Below, in pieces: positions 49,107-56,807 of a DNA stretch of 64,000 nucleotides. Source of the DNA: Salinigranum halophilum (GTDB lineage Archaea > Halobacteriota > Halobacteria > Halobacteriales > Haloferacaceae); assembly GCF_007004735.1 (NCBI RefSeq), contig NZ_ML660182.1, forward strand, positions 552,130-616,129, read 5' to 3'. Made by a program: the position numbers and the translations under genes. The notes beneath the pieces are model-generated. The model ran no database searches. It was not told where the DNA came from and worked only from the letters and a program-made list of their open reading frames with translations. Every line of letters begins with the position of its first letter. Within the stretch, counting starts at the first letter, position 1.

Positions 49107-50682
49107 CGGGAGACAGCCGTCACCCCGCGCCGACGTCTGTGTGGTCGGCTCGGGTCCGGCCGGGGCGCTCGTCGCGTGTCGACTCGCGGAAGCGGGCCAC
49201 GACGTCGTCGTCCTGGAGGCCGGCCCGCGGTTCGACGGCGACCGGGAAAACCGGATGGAGACGCATCTCCGCCCCGACATGGCCAACCCGTGGGAGGTGG
49301 GCGGTCCCCGGGACGCCTACGCCGCTTCGGGACCCAGACACTACCCGCTCAACGCCGCGCGGGTCAAGGGCGTCGGTGGGTCGACGCTCCACTGGCACGG
49401 CATGGTGATGCGCCTCCACGAGCGCGACTTCGAGATGCGCTCGCGGTACGGCGTCGGCACCGACTGGCCCCTCTCGTACGCCGACCTTCGCCCGCACTAC
49501 CGCGAGGCAGAACGCGAGATGGGCGTCGCGGGCGCACTCGACAACCCCTACGCCCCACCGCGAGCGGAACCGTTTCCGCTCCCGGCGTTCCCCCCCTCGT
49601 ACTCGGACTCGCTGTTCGCCCCGGCGTGTGAGCGCCTCGGTATCGACATGCACTCGGTGCCGAACGCGCGTAACTCCGAGCCCTACGACGGACGGAGCTC
49701 CTGCGTCGGCTACGGCACCTGCAAACCCGTCTGCCCCTCCGGAGCGAAGTACACCGCCGAGACCCACGTCGCCCGCGCCGTCGACGCGGGCGCGAGAATC
49801 ATCGACCGCGCGCCCGTCCAGCGACTCGTCCACGACGACACGGGTGAGACCGTCGACGCCGCGGTGTACGCGACGCCCGACGGGACCGAGTACGAACAGA
49901 CGGCCCGGCGGTTCGTGGTCGCCGCCGGTGGCGTCGAGACGCCGCGACTCCTGCTCCTCTCGCGCTCGGAGACGTACCCCGACGGCCTCGCGAACTCCTC
50001 TGGAGCCGTGGGTCGGTACTTCATGGACCACCTCTTCGCGGGCATGGGAGGCCGACTCGACGTCGACACCCGTCAGCACCACGTCGGCTTCAACACCAGC
50101 GAGTCACACCAGTTCTACGACGACACGGAGCCAGTGAACGGTCTCAAACTGGAGTTTCTCAACTACGCCGGCCCGACCGTCGCGGGCGCGGCCCTCTCCT
50201 CGGGGACGTGGGGCGACGAGTTGCGCGACGAACTCGACGAGGTGTACGGGACGCAGATCGGGATGGGCGCGCTCGTCGAGCAGTTCCCGCGACGAGAGAA
50301 CCGGGTGACGCTCGACGCGAGCGTGCGAGACGACCACGGCAACCCCGTCCCCGACGTGCAGTGGTCGCTCGACGGGGCGACGAAGGCGGCGCTGACGCGG
50401 GCGAACGAACTCCAGGCGCGGGTCCTCGCGGAACTCGGTGTCGAGGTCGAGTGGCGTGTCGGCCCCGAGAACACCGGGCCGGCGTTCCACCACATGGGGA
50501 CGACCCGGATGGGGACCGACCCCGACGAGAGCGTCGTCGACGCCTCGCTTCGTACACACGACCTCTCGAACCTCTGGCTCGTCGGGTCGAGCGTGTTCCC
50601 GACGGGCGGGGCGATGAACCCGACGCTCACCATCGCGGCACTGGCGCTCCGTGCCAGCGAGGCGCTCGCCGAGGGGTTGTAG
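49099..50682 (+). CDS. GMC-family FAD oxidoreductase
   Basis: A 527-residue flavoprotein. FAD is bound by VCVVGSGPAGALVACRLAEA near residues 14-33 with VVVLEAGPRF after it. VGGSTLHWHGMVMR is the GMC signature region. The C-terminal GTTRMGTDPDESVVD and LWLVGSSVFPTGGAMNP carry the catalytic region of gluconate/sorbitol-type dehydrogenases. YGTCKPVCPSGAKYT carries two of the Cys common in this branch. It oxidises a sugar, polyol or alcohol and probably passes electrons to the respiratory chain. It has no signal of its own and likely exports with the Tat-bearing subunit 3. Confidence 0.93.
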   Translation: MADGRQPSPRADVCVVGSGPAGALVACRLAEAGHDVVVLEAGPRFDGDRENRMETHLRPDMANPWEVGGPRDAYAASGPRHYPLNAARVKGVGGSTLHWHGMVMRLHERDFEMRSRYGVGTDWPLSYADLRPHYREAEREMGVAGALDNPYAPPRAEPFPLPAFPPSYSDSLFAPACERLGIDMHSVPNARNSEPYDGRSSCVGYGTCKPVCPSGAKYTAETHVARAVDAGARIIDRAPVQRLVHDDTGETVDAAVYATPDGTEYEQTARRFVVAAGGVETPRLLLLSRSETYPDGLANSSGAVGRYFMDHLFAGMGGRLDVDTRQHHVGFNTSESHQFYDDTEPVNGLKLEFLNYAGPTVAGAALSSGTWGDELRDELDEVYGTQIGMGALVEQFPRRENRVTLDASVRDDHGNPVPDVQWSLDGATKAALTRANELQARVLAELGVEVEWRVGPENTGPAFHHMGTTRMGTDPDESVVDASLRTHDLSNLWLVGSSVFPTGGAMNPTLTIAALALRASEALAEGL

Positions 50683-50686
50683 TCGC

Positions 50687-51367
50687 CTACCGGTCGACCT
50701 CGATGGATTCGACCGGCTCTCGCTCTTCGGTGTCGGCGAGCGTCGCGCCGACGAGTGACTTCATGCCCCGGCGGAGTCGCTCGGAGGCGGCCTGACTCGA
50801 GACGTCGAGGTCGTCCGCGACGTCCTGGAGCGAGGCGGCACGCGGGATGGTGAAGTAGCCGGTCTTCAGCGCGGTGAGGAGCGTCTCGTGCTGGGCCGTC
50901 GTGAGGCCGAACCGGTGTTCCGGCGCCTGCTGGTCGCGGTCGTAGACCGCGCGGATGTGTATGTCGAAATCGACCGCCCAGCAGCGCTCGCGGAACGCGG
51001 CGATGGCCTCCCGGCTCGGAAAGCGCAGCCGGACGAACCAGCCCTGGCCGTCGTTCTCGGCGTGGAGGACGGCACCGTCGAGGTCGACCAGCGCCCGGTA
51101 GGCTTCGACCTCGGGCACCTCCGCGGCGTACTGGATGCGGTAGAGTCGGGCGTCGCTCTCCTCGGCGAGGTGTTCGAACGTGGTGATGGTCGGGTCCGCT
51201 TCCAGTGCGGCCTCGAACCTGTCGAAATCACCGCCCGCCGCCCAGAAGAGGTGGCGCAGGGGAATCGCGTCCGACGCGTCGAGGGTGTCGACGACGACGG
51301 ACATCCCCGGCGTGCGCTGGAGGGCGTGTGAGAGGACGTCCGAGTCGATATCGAATTCTACGATCAT
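50687..51367 (-). CDS. HTH_10 (bacterio-opsin activator-like) transcriptional regulator
   Basis: A 226-residue regulator. The N-terminal part is the Bat-associated sensory domain (PTITTFEHLAEESDARLYRIQY). The C-terminal HTH_10 reads FGLTTAQHETLLTALKTGYF then LQDVADDLDVSSQAASERLRRG, the hallmark of haloarchaeal Bat-like regulators. The ATG at 51367 (MIVEFDIDSDVL) is the standard start of the family. It converges on the GMC operon with four bases between stops, so functional linkage is possible but not shown. Confidence 0.93.
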   Translation of the reverse strand: MIVEFDIDSDVLSHALQRTPGMSVVVDTLDASDAIPLRHLFWAAGGDFDRFEAALEADPTITTFEHLAEESDARLYRIQYAAEVPEVEAYRALVDLDGAVLHAENDGQGWFVRLRFPSREAIAAFRERCWAVDFDIHIRAVYDRDQQAPEHRFGLTTAQHETLLTALKTGYFTIPRAASLQDVADDLDVSSQAASERLRRGMKSLVGATLADTEEREPVESIEVDR

Positions 51368-51738
51368 GAGTGTGGTCTCGTGGGGACGGCCCCGGAGGGC
51401 ACCGCACCGGTCAGTCCGTAGACACGCTACGACGCCGAGTGACTTGAGCGCTCTGACGCGGCCGACGACACGCCGGGCGAGCGCCGCGTCGCCGCCGTCG
51501 GGGTCAGGCAGGGCCGAAGCTGGCGGGCCGGTCCGCAGAGCCACCCCGTCCAGTCGCAGCGTCAGAGTCAGGACGACGGCCGCCACTCCTCTCGCGGCTC
51601 CCGTCGGGTCTCCCCGTCGTCTCCCCCAGTGCCGGCCGGCATCGGTACATCAGTCCAGAGTCGCATAGTGTCCGGGGATGGATATTCAGGGGCTTCGCGG
51701 GCGACGCAGCCGCCGAACCGCCGGACGACGCATGAGCA
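51368..51738. other. Intergenic region with no supported gene
   Basis: About 370 bases between the divergent HTH_10 and hisC genes. Shadow frames are Arg/Pro/Ser rich. A 32-codon minus-strand frame starting at 51666 (MRLWTDVPMPAGTGGDDGET) has a weak TATA-like box in place, but it is too short to support. I see no RNA gene or strong repeat. Confidence 0.4.
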
Positions 51739-51748
51739 TTCTTAAGAA
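51739..51748 (+). promoter_or_regulatory. Palindromic TATA element of hisC
   Basis: TTCTTAAGAA is centred 29 bases before the hisC ATG at 51773 and is itself a perfect palindrome. Confidence 0.6.
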
Positions 51749-51772
51749 CCGGGCACCGCATTTTCCGTCTAT

Positions 51773-52858
51773 ATGGAACCACGGGACCTCTCCGCGCACT
51801 CCCCGTACGTCCCTGGACGGGGCGTCGAGGAGGTCGCCCGCGACCTCGGCATGGCCCCCGAGGAGTTGACGAAGCTCTCTTCGAACGAGAACCCCCACGG
51901 CCCGAGTCCCGCGGCCGTCGAGGTGCTCCGCGAGTACGCCCCGAAGGTGCACGTCTACCCGAAAGCCTCGCACACGGACCTCACGGAGCGACTCGCGACG
52001 GAGTGGGACGTCGAGCCGACACAGGTGTGGGTCTCCGCCGGTGCCGACGGCTCGCTCGATTACCTCTCCCGCGCGATGCTCGACCCCGGCGACCGCGTCC
52101 TCGTTCCCGACCCCGGCTTCTCCTACTACGGCATGACCGCCCGCTACCACCACGGAACCGTCGCCTCCTACCCGCTCTCGAAGGCGGACGACTTCGAACA
52201 GACGGCCGCGGGAATCCTGGATGCGTACGACAGCGAGCGAATCGTCTACGTGACGACGCCGCACAACCCGACGGGGAGCGAACTCCCCCGCGCCGAACTC
52301 GTCACCCTCCTCGACCGGGTCGACGAGCACACCCTCGTGGTCGTCGACGAGGCCTACGGCGAGTACGCCGACGTCGAGAGCGCCGCCGGCCTCCTTGACG
52401 ACCACGACAACCTCGCCGTCACCCGGACGTTCTCGAAGGCGTACGGGCTCGCTGGACTCCGCATCGGGTACGCGCTCGTCCCCGCCGCGTGGGGTGAGAC
52501 GTACGCCCGCGTGAACACGCCGTTCGCGGCGAACGAACTCGCCTGTCGTGCCGCCCGCGCGGCGCTCGACGACGACGACCACCTCGAGAAGAGCGTCGAG
52601 ACCGCCCGCTGGGGCCGCGACTACCTCCGTGAGGAACTCGACGCACACACCTGGGAGAGCGCGGGTAACTTCGTCCTCGCCGAGGTCGGCGACGCCTCCG
52701 CCGTCGCGGACGCGAGCCAGCGCGCTGGCGTCATCGTCCGCGACTGCTCCTCGTTCGGGCTGCCCGGATGTATCCGCATCTCGACGGGCACCCGCGAGGG
52801 AACGAAGCGCGCCGTCGAGGTGCTCAACCGGGTCGCCCGCGAGGTGACCGAGGCGTGA
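51773..52858 (+). CDS. hisC: Histidinol-phosphate aminotransferase
   Basis: A 361-residue PLP enzyme of histidine synthesis, converting imidazole-acetol phosphate to histidinol phosphate. Seen are KLSSNENPHGPSPAAVE at the N-terminus, VPDPGFSYYG, TTPHNPTGSEL, VVDEAYGEYAD, and the Schiff-base Lys222 in TFSKAYGLAGLRIGY. Length is standard. It is the first gene of a coupled set with the adenylate-kinase-like and CDP-alcohol phosphatidyltransferase genes (each overlapping by four bases). Confidence 0.94.
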   Translation: MEPRDLSAHSPYVPGRGVEEVARDLGMAPEELTKLSSNENPHGPSPAAVEVLREYAPKVHVYPKASHTDLTERLATEWDVEPTQVWVSAGADGSLDYLSRAMLDPGDRVLVPDPGFSYYGMTARYHHGTVASYPLSKADDFEQTAAGILDAYDSERIVYVTTPHNPTGSELPRAELVTLLDRVDEHTLVVVDEAYGEYADVESAAGLLDDHDNLAVTRTFSKAYGLAGLRIGYALVPAAWGETYARVNTPFAANELACRAARAALDDDDHLEKSVETARWGRDYLREELDAHTWESAGNFVLAEVGDASAVADASQRAGVIVRDCSSFGLPGCIRISTGTREGTKRAVEVLNRVAREVTEA

Positions 52859-53430
52859 GAGTCGCCCTGACCGGGACGCCCGGGACGGGGAAGACGACGG
52901 CCTCGGAACGACTCCCGTACGATGTCGTCCACCTCAACGACGTGGTTCGCGAGCACGACCTCTGGACCGAACGGGACGCCGACCGCGACTCGCTCGTCGT
53001 CGACGTCGAGGCGCTGGCGGCGTGGGTCGACGAGTACGTGGCATCGAGCGACGCCGACGTCGTGCTTCTCGAGTCGCACCTCGCACACCTCCTCGACGTC
53101 GACCGCGTCGTGGTCCTCCGATGTCGCCCCGACCTGCTCGAGTCGCGCCTCCGCGAACGGGGTGAGAACGCGGCGAAGGCTCGCGAGAACGCAGAGCCGG
53201 CAGAGCCGTCTCAAGCGCTCGCTCGCAAGGCTCGCGAGAACGCCGAGAGCGAGGCGCTCGACGTCGTCCTCTCCGAGTCCGTGCGCGACCACGGCGCGGA
53301 GGCGGTGTACGAGGTCGATACGACGGACCGGACGCCCGAGGCCGTCGCCGCCGACGTCGAAGCCGCCGTCGAGGGCGACCGGGAGCCCTCGGCCGGCACG
53401 GTCGACTTCACCGAGTACCTCCAGCGATGA
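52855..53430 (+). CDS. AK6/Fap7-type adenylate kinase-like NTPase
   Basis: A 191-residue P-loop kinase. Walker A is GTPGTGKTT (residues 7-15), followed by VVHLNDVVREHDL and the Walker B-like VVLLESHLAHLL. The AK6/Fap7 family acts as an adenylate kinase and in late 40S/30S ribosome maturation. The start is a GTG overlapping the hisC stop (GTGA). Residues 108-131 carry two copies of KARENAE separated by EPAEPSQALAR, an insertion in the lid region. Confidence 0.88.
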   Translation: MRVALTGTPGTGKTTASERLPYDVVHLNDVVREHDLWTERDADRDSLVVDVEALAAWVDEYVASSDADVVLLESHLAHLLDVDRVVVLRCRPDLLESRLRERGENAAKARENAEPAEPSQALARKARENAESEALDVVLSESVRDHGAEAVYEVDTTDRTPEAVAADVEAAVEGDREPSAGTVDFTEYLQR

Positions 53431-54032
53431 CGCTCGACAGGCTTCGGCCGGTCGCCACACGCGCGCTCGGCCCCTTCGTCAGCGCCGCCGACGCGCTCGG
53501 TCTCACCCCGAACGGGGTGAGTGTCATCGCATTCGGCGTCGCCGTCGCCGCGGGCGGCGTCTTCTATCTGGCGACCCCCTTCGCGTACGTCGTCGGCGCG
53601 GTCTGTGTCTTCCTCAACGGCTGGCTCGACCTCGTCGACGGCGCGTTGGCTCGCGAACAGGGCGTCGCCAGCGACGCCGGGGACTTCCTCGACCACGTGT
53701 TGGACCGCTACGCCGACATCGTCATCATCGCCGGCCTCGCCGCCGGCGTCGGGCGATATGGCCTCGGCTTCGCGGCGGTCACGGGCGTCGTGATGACCTC
53801 CTATTTGGGAACACAGATTCAGGCCGTCGGCCTCGGCCGGGCCTACGGCGGTCTCGTCGGTCGAGCCGACCGCCTCGCGCTCATGGGGCTCACGGCTGTC
53901 GTCGCCGCCGTCGTGTCGGAGCCGCTGGTCTCGGGGCTCACCGTCGTCGGCCTCCTGCTCGCGTTCTTCGCCGTCGTCGGCCACCTCACCGCGCTCCAGC
54001 GTTTCTGGGGTGCGTGGTCAGACCTGACGTAA
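53427..54032 (+). CDS. CDP-alcohol phosphatidyltransferase-family membrane enzyme
   Basis: A 201-residue membrane protein with about five to six helices. The full CDP-alcohol phosphotransferase motif D-x2-D-G-x2-A-R-x8-G-x3-D-x3-D is present at Asp68, Asp71, Gly72, Ala75, Arg76, Gly85, Asp89 and Asp93. Archaeal members make archaetidylinositol phosphate or related polar lipid headgroups from CDP-archaeol. It overlaps the AK6 gene by four bases. Headgroup specificity cannot be read from sequence; inositol phosphate is the most likely. Confidence 0.9.
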   Translation: MTLDRLRPVATRALGPFVSAADALGLTPNGVSVIAFGVAVAAGGVFYLATPFAYVVGAVCVFLNGWLDLVDGALAREQGVASDAGDFLDHVLDRYADIVIIAGLAAGVGRYGLGFAAVTGVVMTSYLGTQIQAVGLGRAYGGLVGRADRLALMGLTAVVAAVVSEPLVSGLTVVGLLLAFFAVVGHLTALQRFWGAWSDLT

Positions 54033-54116
54033 GTGGTGTCGGTGTTTCGGGCGGTGGTCGAAGGAACTGTGCTGAACCCGACGTACAGCGGGTCGCTCCC
54101 GACACCTCTGGCGCAC

Positions 54117-54124
54117 CTTTTATA
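54117..54124 (+). promoter_or_regulatory. TATA box of the MBF1 gene
   Basis: CTTTTATA is centred 27 bases before the ATG at 54148 and gives a leaderless start. Confidence 0.65.
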
Positions 54125-54147
54125 CACAGGGCTCTGTTACTGTGGGT

Positions 54148-54675
54148 ATGCCCCAGTGCGAGATGTGCGGCGCCTCCAAGTCGTCGCTCACTACCGTCAA
54201 GGTCGAAGGTGCCAAACTGGACCTCTGCGACGAGTGCAAGGACTTCGGCACCGAGGTCCGCACTGAGTCGTCCTCCTCGGCGTCCAGCAAGTACTCGACC
54301 TCCTCGTCGTCGGGGAAGGCCTCCTCTTCGTCGTCTTCGTCCTCGTCGGACGGTTCGTCGAAGCGGCGCCGGCGAGACATGTTCGACGACATGGACGAGA
54401 TCGCGACGGACTACGACCAGCAGGTTCGACAGGCCCGAGAGAGCCGCGGGCTGAGCCAGCAAGACCTCGCGAACGAACTCAACGAGAAGACCAGCCTCAT
54501 CCGGAAGATCGAACGCGGCGACGTCCTCCCGAGCGACAGCGTGCGCAAGAAGCTCGAACGCAAGCTCGAGGTGTCGCTCACCGAGGGACCGAGCGGCGAC
54601 GACGACGAGAGCGAGTGGTCTTCGGGCTCGTCGACGAAGACGACTCTCGGCGACGTGGTCAAGCGGAAGGACTGA
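54148..54675 (+). CDS. Multiprotein bridging factor aMBF1
   Basis: A 175-residue archaeal MBF1. The N-terminal zinc ribbon uses Cys4, Cys7, Cys27 and Cys30 (QCEMCGAS ... LCDECKDF). A very Ser-rich linker fills residues 41-71 and is followed by a basic patch KRRRR. The Cro/C1-type HTH has RQARESRGLSQQDLANELNE and KTSLIRKIERGDVLPS. aMBF1 associates with the small ribosomal subunit in archaea, unlike the eukaryotic coactivator. The start at 54148 is fixed by the TATA box; the track-like upstream Met adds two residues only. Confidence 0.95.
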   Translation: MPQCEMCGASKSSLTTVKVEGAKLDLCDECKDFGTEVRTESSSSASSKYSTSSSSGKASSSSSSSSSDGSSKRRRRDMFDDMDEIATDYDQQVRQARESRGLSQQDLANELNEKTSLIRKIERGDVLPSDSVRKKLERKLEVSLTEGPSGDDDESEWSSGSSTKTTLGDVVKRKD

Positions 54676-54734
54676 GCGCGCACGTCGTCGCCGTCTCGCT
54701 TTCTCCCTGCTCGTGAGCGTCGCGGTCGACCAAG

Positions 54735-54743
54735 ACTTATATC
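54735..54743 (+). promoter_or_regulatory. TATA box of the nitrilase gene
   Basis: ACTTATATC is centred 27 bases before the ATG at 54766. Confidence 0.65.
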
Positions 54744-54765
54744 TCCAGCTTCGGTGCGGTGTGGC

Positions 54766-55863
54766 ATGGCATCACCAGCCCACGAGGAGTTCACGCTCGG
54801 CGCTGCACAGGTCGCACCGGTGTACCACGACAAGGAAGGAACACTGGACCGAACCATCGAGTGGATCGAACGCGCCGGCCGGGAGGACGTCGACCTGCTC
54901 GTCTTCCCCGAGACGTACTTCCCGGGCTATCCGTACTGGCGACGGAGCACGTCCATCTCGCGGTGGACGGACCTCGTCGTCGACCTCTCGAAGCACTCGC
55001 TTTCGGTCGACAGCGAGACCGTCGAACGCATCGGCGAGGCGGTCGACGACGCGAACCTCCACCTCGTGCTCGGGACCAACGAACGAAGCGACCGGCGAGG
55101 GTCGGAGACGCTGTACAACTCGCTGTTCTTCTTCGACCGTTCTGGGAGACTCGTGCGACGCCACCGGAAGCTGATGCCGACTCACGACGAGCGGACCATC
55201 TGGGGACGCGGCGACCCCTCAAGCCTCACTACCCACGACACCGACATCGGACGCGTGGGTGGCCTCGTCTGCTACGAGAACCACATGACGCTGTCGAAGG
55301 CGGCGCTGTGTGCGATGGGTGAGGAGATTCACGCGGCGGCGTGGCCCGGCTTCTGGGAGCAACGCGGCCATCCTGGCGACAAGACCGGTGCGGAGTCCGC
55401 CGCGGCGAAGGACACCTGTGACATCTATCCCGCCGTCCGCGAGTACGCCTTCGAGACACAGTCGTTCGTCGCCTCCTGCTCGGCGTACATGGACGACACC
55501 GTCCCCGAGCAGTTCGACGAGGACGAACTCGGCTTCGGCGTCGGCAACGGCGGGAGCATGCTCGTCAATCCGGCGGGCATCGTCAAGGCCGGCCCTGTCG
55601 TCGGCGAGGAGGCGCTGCTCACCGCCGACTTCCACCGCGACGAGCGGCGGGCCACGAAAGCGTACTTCGACGCGATGGGCCACTACGCGCGGTGGGACGC
55701 CGTCTCACTGCAGGTGTCGGACGAGACGCTCGACCCGATTCGGCCGGCGGACGGCACGCCGTCCCGCGCTCGACTGTCCGCTCACCGGGCGGAGGAACTC
55801 GCGACGGAGTACGACGTACCGGTCGAGGCCGTCGAGGACGTCGCCGAGGCGCTCCGCGAGTAA
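54766..55863 (+). CDS. Nitrilase (carbon-nitrogen hydrolase branch 1)
   Basis: A 365-residue nitrilase. The catalytic triad is Glu49 (VFPETYFPGYPYW), Lys135 (RHRKLMPTHDER) and Cys169 (GLVCYENHM). The C-Y-E-N around the Cys is close to the CWEN signature of true nitrilases and cyanide-degrading enzymes rather than amidases. The FPGYPYW stretch also fits that group. It converts a nitrile to a carboxylic acid plus ammonia. The C-terminal 40 residues are an acidic helix. The gene is alone. Such branch-1 nitrilases are sporadic in haloarchaea, so transfer is possible. Confidence 0.9.
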   Translation: MASPAHEEFTLGAAQVAPVYHDKEGTLDRTIEWIERAGREDVDLLVFPETYFPGYPYWRRSTSISRWTDLVVDLSKHSLSVDSETVERIGEAVDDANLHLVLGTNERSDRRGSETLYNSLFFFDRSGRLVRRHRKLMPTHDERTIWGRGDPSSLTTHDTDIGRVGGLVCYENHMTLSKAALCAMGEEIHAAAWPGFWEQRGHPGDKTGAESAAAKDTCDIYPAVREYAFETQSFVASCSAYMDDTVPEQFDEDELGFGVGNGGSMLVNPAGIVKAGPVVGEEALLTADFHRDERRATKAYFDAMGHYARWDAVSLQVSDETLDPIRPADGTPSRARLSAHRAEELATEYDVPVEAVEDVAEALRE

Positions 55864-56056
55864 CTGCGGACGAGACAGGGCCGAGGCGGACGTTCAAGTG
55901 CGATCCCGACCCCACCTCGCCGCGTGACGTAGCGACCGACGCGCGGCGAACAGCGGGCGTCCGGGCCGACGCCGCGCGAGCGAGGTGCCCGGCTGTCAGC
56001 CCCTCTCGGGCCTCGGTGCTCCCACAGCGCCGCTGTGCCGCCGCCGAGACGTGAAG

Positions 56057-56065
56057 CTATTTATC
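56057..56065 (+). promoter_or_regulatory. TATA box of tpiA
   Basis: CTATTTATC is centred 30 bases before the tpiA ATG at 56091. Confidence 0.55.
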
Positions 56066-56090
56066 CGAGCCAGAGTGAAGACTCATCTGC

Positions 56091-56735
56091 ATGTTCATTC
56101 TGGTGAACCTCAAGGCGTACCCCTGCGACCCCGTCGCGGTCGCGGAGGCCGCCCGTGACGTCGCCGAGGAGTCCGGTATCCGAATCGCGGTCTCCCCGCA
56201 GGCCGCACACATCGAACGCGTCGCCGAGACGGGCGTCGAGACGTGGGCGCAGCACGTCTCACCGAACGCGCACGGCTCGCACACGGGGAGCACGCTCGCC
56301 GAGGCAGTCGCGGAGGCGGGCGCGGTCGGTACCCTCCTGAACCACTCCGAGAACCGGCTGAAGCTCGCCGATATCGACGCCTCGCTCGACGCGGCCGAGC
56401 GTGCCGGCCTCGAGACGTGCGTCTGCGGCAACAACCCCGAGCAGATCGGGGCCGTCGCCGCGCTGGGTCCCGATTCGGTCGCCGTCGAGCCGCCGGAGCT
56501 CATCGGCGGCGACGTGTCGGTTTCGACCGCCGACCCCGACATCGTCGTCGACGCGGTCGACGCCGCTGGCGCCGTCGACGAGGACGTCGACGTCTACTGC
56601 GGGGCCGGTGTCTCGACCGGTGACGACGTCGTCGCCGCCCAGGACCTCGGCGCGACGGGTATCCTCCTCGCGTCGGGCGTCGCCAAGGCCGACGACCCCC
56701 GTGCGGCGCTGGAAGACCTCGTCGCGGGACTGTAA
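56091..56735 (+). CDS. tpiA: Triosephosphate isomerase (archaeal type)
   Basis: A 214-residue TIM-barrel enzyme interconverting glyceraldehyde 3-phosphate and dihydroxyacetone phosphate. The archaeal short form is shown by length and by VNLKAYP at the N-terminus (catalytic Lys), [11 protein letters not shown] (electrophilic His) and [12 protein letters not shown] (catalytic Glu). [20 protein letters not shown] is the phosphate-binding loop region. The gene is monocistronic. Confidence 0.96.
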   Translation: MFILVNLKAYPCDPVAVAEAARDVAEESGIRIAVSPQAAHIERVAETGVETWAQHVSPNAHGSHTGSTLAEAVAEAGAVGTLLNHSENRLKLADIDASLDAAERAGLETCVCGNNPEQIGAVAALGPDSVAVEPPELIGGDVSVSTADPDIVVDAVDAAGAVDEDVDVYCGAGVSTGDDVVAAQDLGATGILLASGVAKADDPRAALEDLVAGL

Positions 56736-56807
56736 GTCGCACCGATCACTCGAGTCAGTTCCCGTTTCTCGTCCGGTGTCTGTCGCCGAGGTGGTCTCTC
56801 GCCGACC

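Noticed and set aside
51570-51666. 32-codon minus-strand microprotein
   Set aside because: A weak TATA-like box is present, but the ORF is very short, rich in Arg/Gly/Glu, and has no supporting feature.
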